Assembly (NCBI RefSeq): GCF_902167145.1
Contig: NC_050097.1
Location: 231,217,034 to 231,281,033 of the forward strand
Source of the DNA: Zea mays
Lineage: Eukaryota; Streptophyta; Magnoliopsida; Poales; Poaceae
DNA length: 64,000 bases
Direction: 5' to 3'
Positions 63,562-64,000 of the stretch are shown piece by piece. Positions within the stretch are counted from its first letter, which is position 1. The number at the start of each line of letters is the position of its first letter. The notes under the pieces are model-generated. The model was given only the letters and a program-made list of their open reading frames with translations. It had not been told where the DNA came from and did not search any database. The position numbers and the translations under genes were made by a program.

Positions 63562-64000
63562 TCAATCAAAATTCCGAGAATCAAGAATATTTAGCTCATT
63601 CCTAAGTTTGCTAAAGGTTTTCTCATCTAATGGCTTGGTAAAGATATCGGCTAATTGATTTTTGGTGTTTACATAAGCTATTTCGATATCCCCCTTTGTT
63701 GGTGATCTCTCAGAAAGTGATACCGAATGTCTATGTGCTTAGTGCGGCTGTGTTCAACGGGATTATCCGCCATGCGGATTGCACTCTCATTATCACATAG
63801 GAGAGAGACTTTGCTCAATTTGTAGCCATAGTCCCTAAGGGTTTGCCTCATCCAAAGTAATTGCGCACAACAATGGCCTGCGGCAATGTACTCGGCTTCG
63901 GCGGTGGAAAGAGCTAGTAAGTTTTGTTTCTTTGAAGCCCATGACACCAGGGATCTCCCCAGAAACTGACAAGTCCCTGATGTGCTCTTCCTATCAATTT
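63562..64000 (-). pseudogene. SIRE Copia RNase H C-terminus, frameshifted, partial
   Basis: From the right edge the minus strand reads [40 protein letters not shown] and [21 protein letters not shown] one-base deletion at about 63690 shifts the frame in DHQQ, after which DIEIAYVNTK and [11 protein letters not shown] are readable in another frame to the stop at 63562-63564. The residues align with 36540-36959 of the other SIRE element. Confidence 0.82.

Larger units (their letters stand above)
61483..64000 (-). mobile_element. SIRE-lineage Copia retrotransposon (Ji/Opie-like), 3' end, continues beyond window
   Basis: Minus-strand element: 3' LTR at 61483-62651, then (going right) the polypurine tract, a non-coding region and the end of RNase H. 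The left flank GCGGC (61478-61482) should recur at the far end, outside the window. It is related to the element at 31305-39031, but U3 has fewer modules. Confidence 0.88.

Overview
The window looks like a gene-poor, retrotransposon-dense stretch of a large grass nuclear genome. Zea mays or a close relative is most likely. This is inferred from nested LTR retrotransposons with 5-bp target site duplications (TSDs), SIRE-lineage Copia LTRs of the Ji/Opie type, Tat-lineage Gypsy elements with dual RNase H, Tourist-like MITEs, and GC-rich first exons next to AT-rich introns. There are no bacterial signals.

Three host genes can be traced. (1) 4277-8799 (-): a fragment of the kinetochore/vesicle-tethering protein ZW10, six exons with intact frame and splice sites, cut on its 3' side by a LINE and not continued 5' of a second LINE. 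(2) 19261-27167 (+): a complete five-exon gene for a 510-residue seven-transmembrane protein of the lung-7TM/GOST (TMEM87/GPR107-like) family. Its third intron is swollen to about 5.2 kb by a short LTR element, a PIF/Harbinger-type element and a third element holding a solo LTR. (3) 40781-47366 (-): a complete seven-exon gene for a 374-residue, probably plastid-targeted patatin-like phospholipase. Its first intron carries a 4.4-kb gag-only Gypsy element in the gene's orientation.

Layout: 1-4277 LINE-A; 4277-8958 ZW10 remnant with a 1.49-kb Mutator-like inverted-repeat element (6487-7972) carrying tRNA-Lys-like units in both arms; 8960-11424 LINE-B; 11425-17065 gag-only Copia-like element (family A); 18112-18547 Tourist MITE; 19261-27167 GOST gene; 28613-29189 solo Gypsy LTR; 30100-39800 a three-level nest (old Copia remnant, family A solo LTR, SIRE/Ji-Opie Copia); 40781-47366 patatin gene with its intronic Gypsy; 47906-57187 complete but decayed Tat-lineage Gypsy; 57193-58560 hAT-like remnant; 58738-60965 Copia 3' end; 60959-61482 LTR-like fragment; 61483-64000 3' end of a minus-strand SIRE Copia that runs off the window.

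The least ordinary signals are the Mutator-like element whose terminal inverted repeats each hold a tRNA-Lys-like unit with intact pol III boxes, upstream TATA/CAA and a downstream T-run, and a short GGAC-N-GTCC module that recurs in LTRs of unrelated Copia and Gypsy families, varies in copy number between the two LTRs of single elements, and also occurs inside Gypsy gag coding sequence. An intact gag-only Gypsy element also lies 1.3 kb from a pol-bearing relative that shares its primer site, polypurine tract and gag. All exon joins were read by eye from splice signals and protein continuity; no alignment was run.
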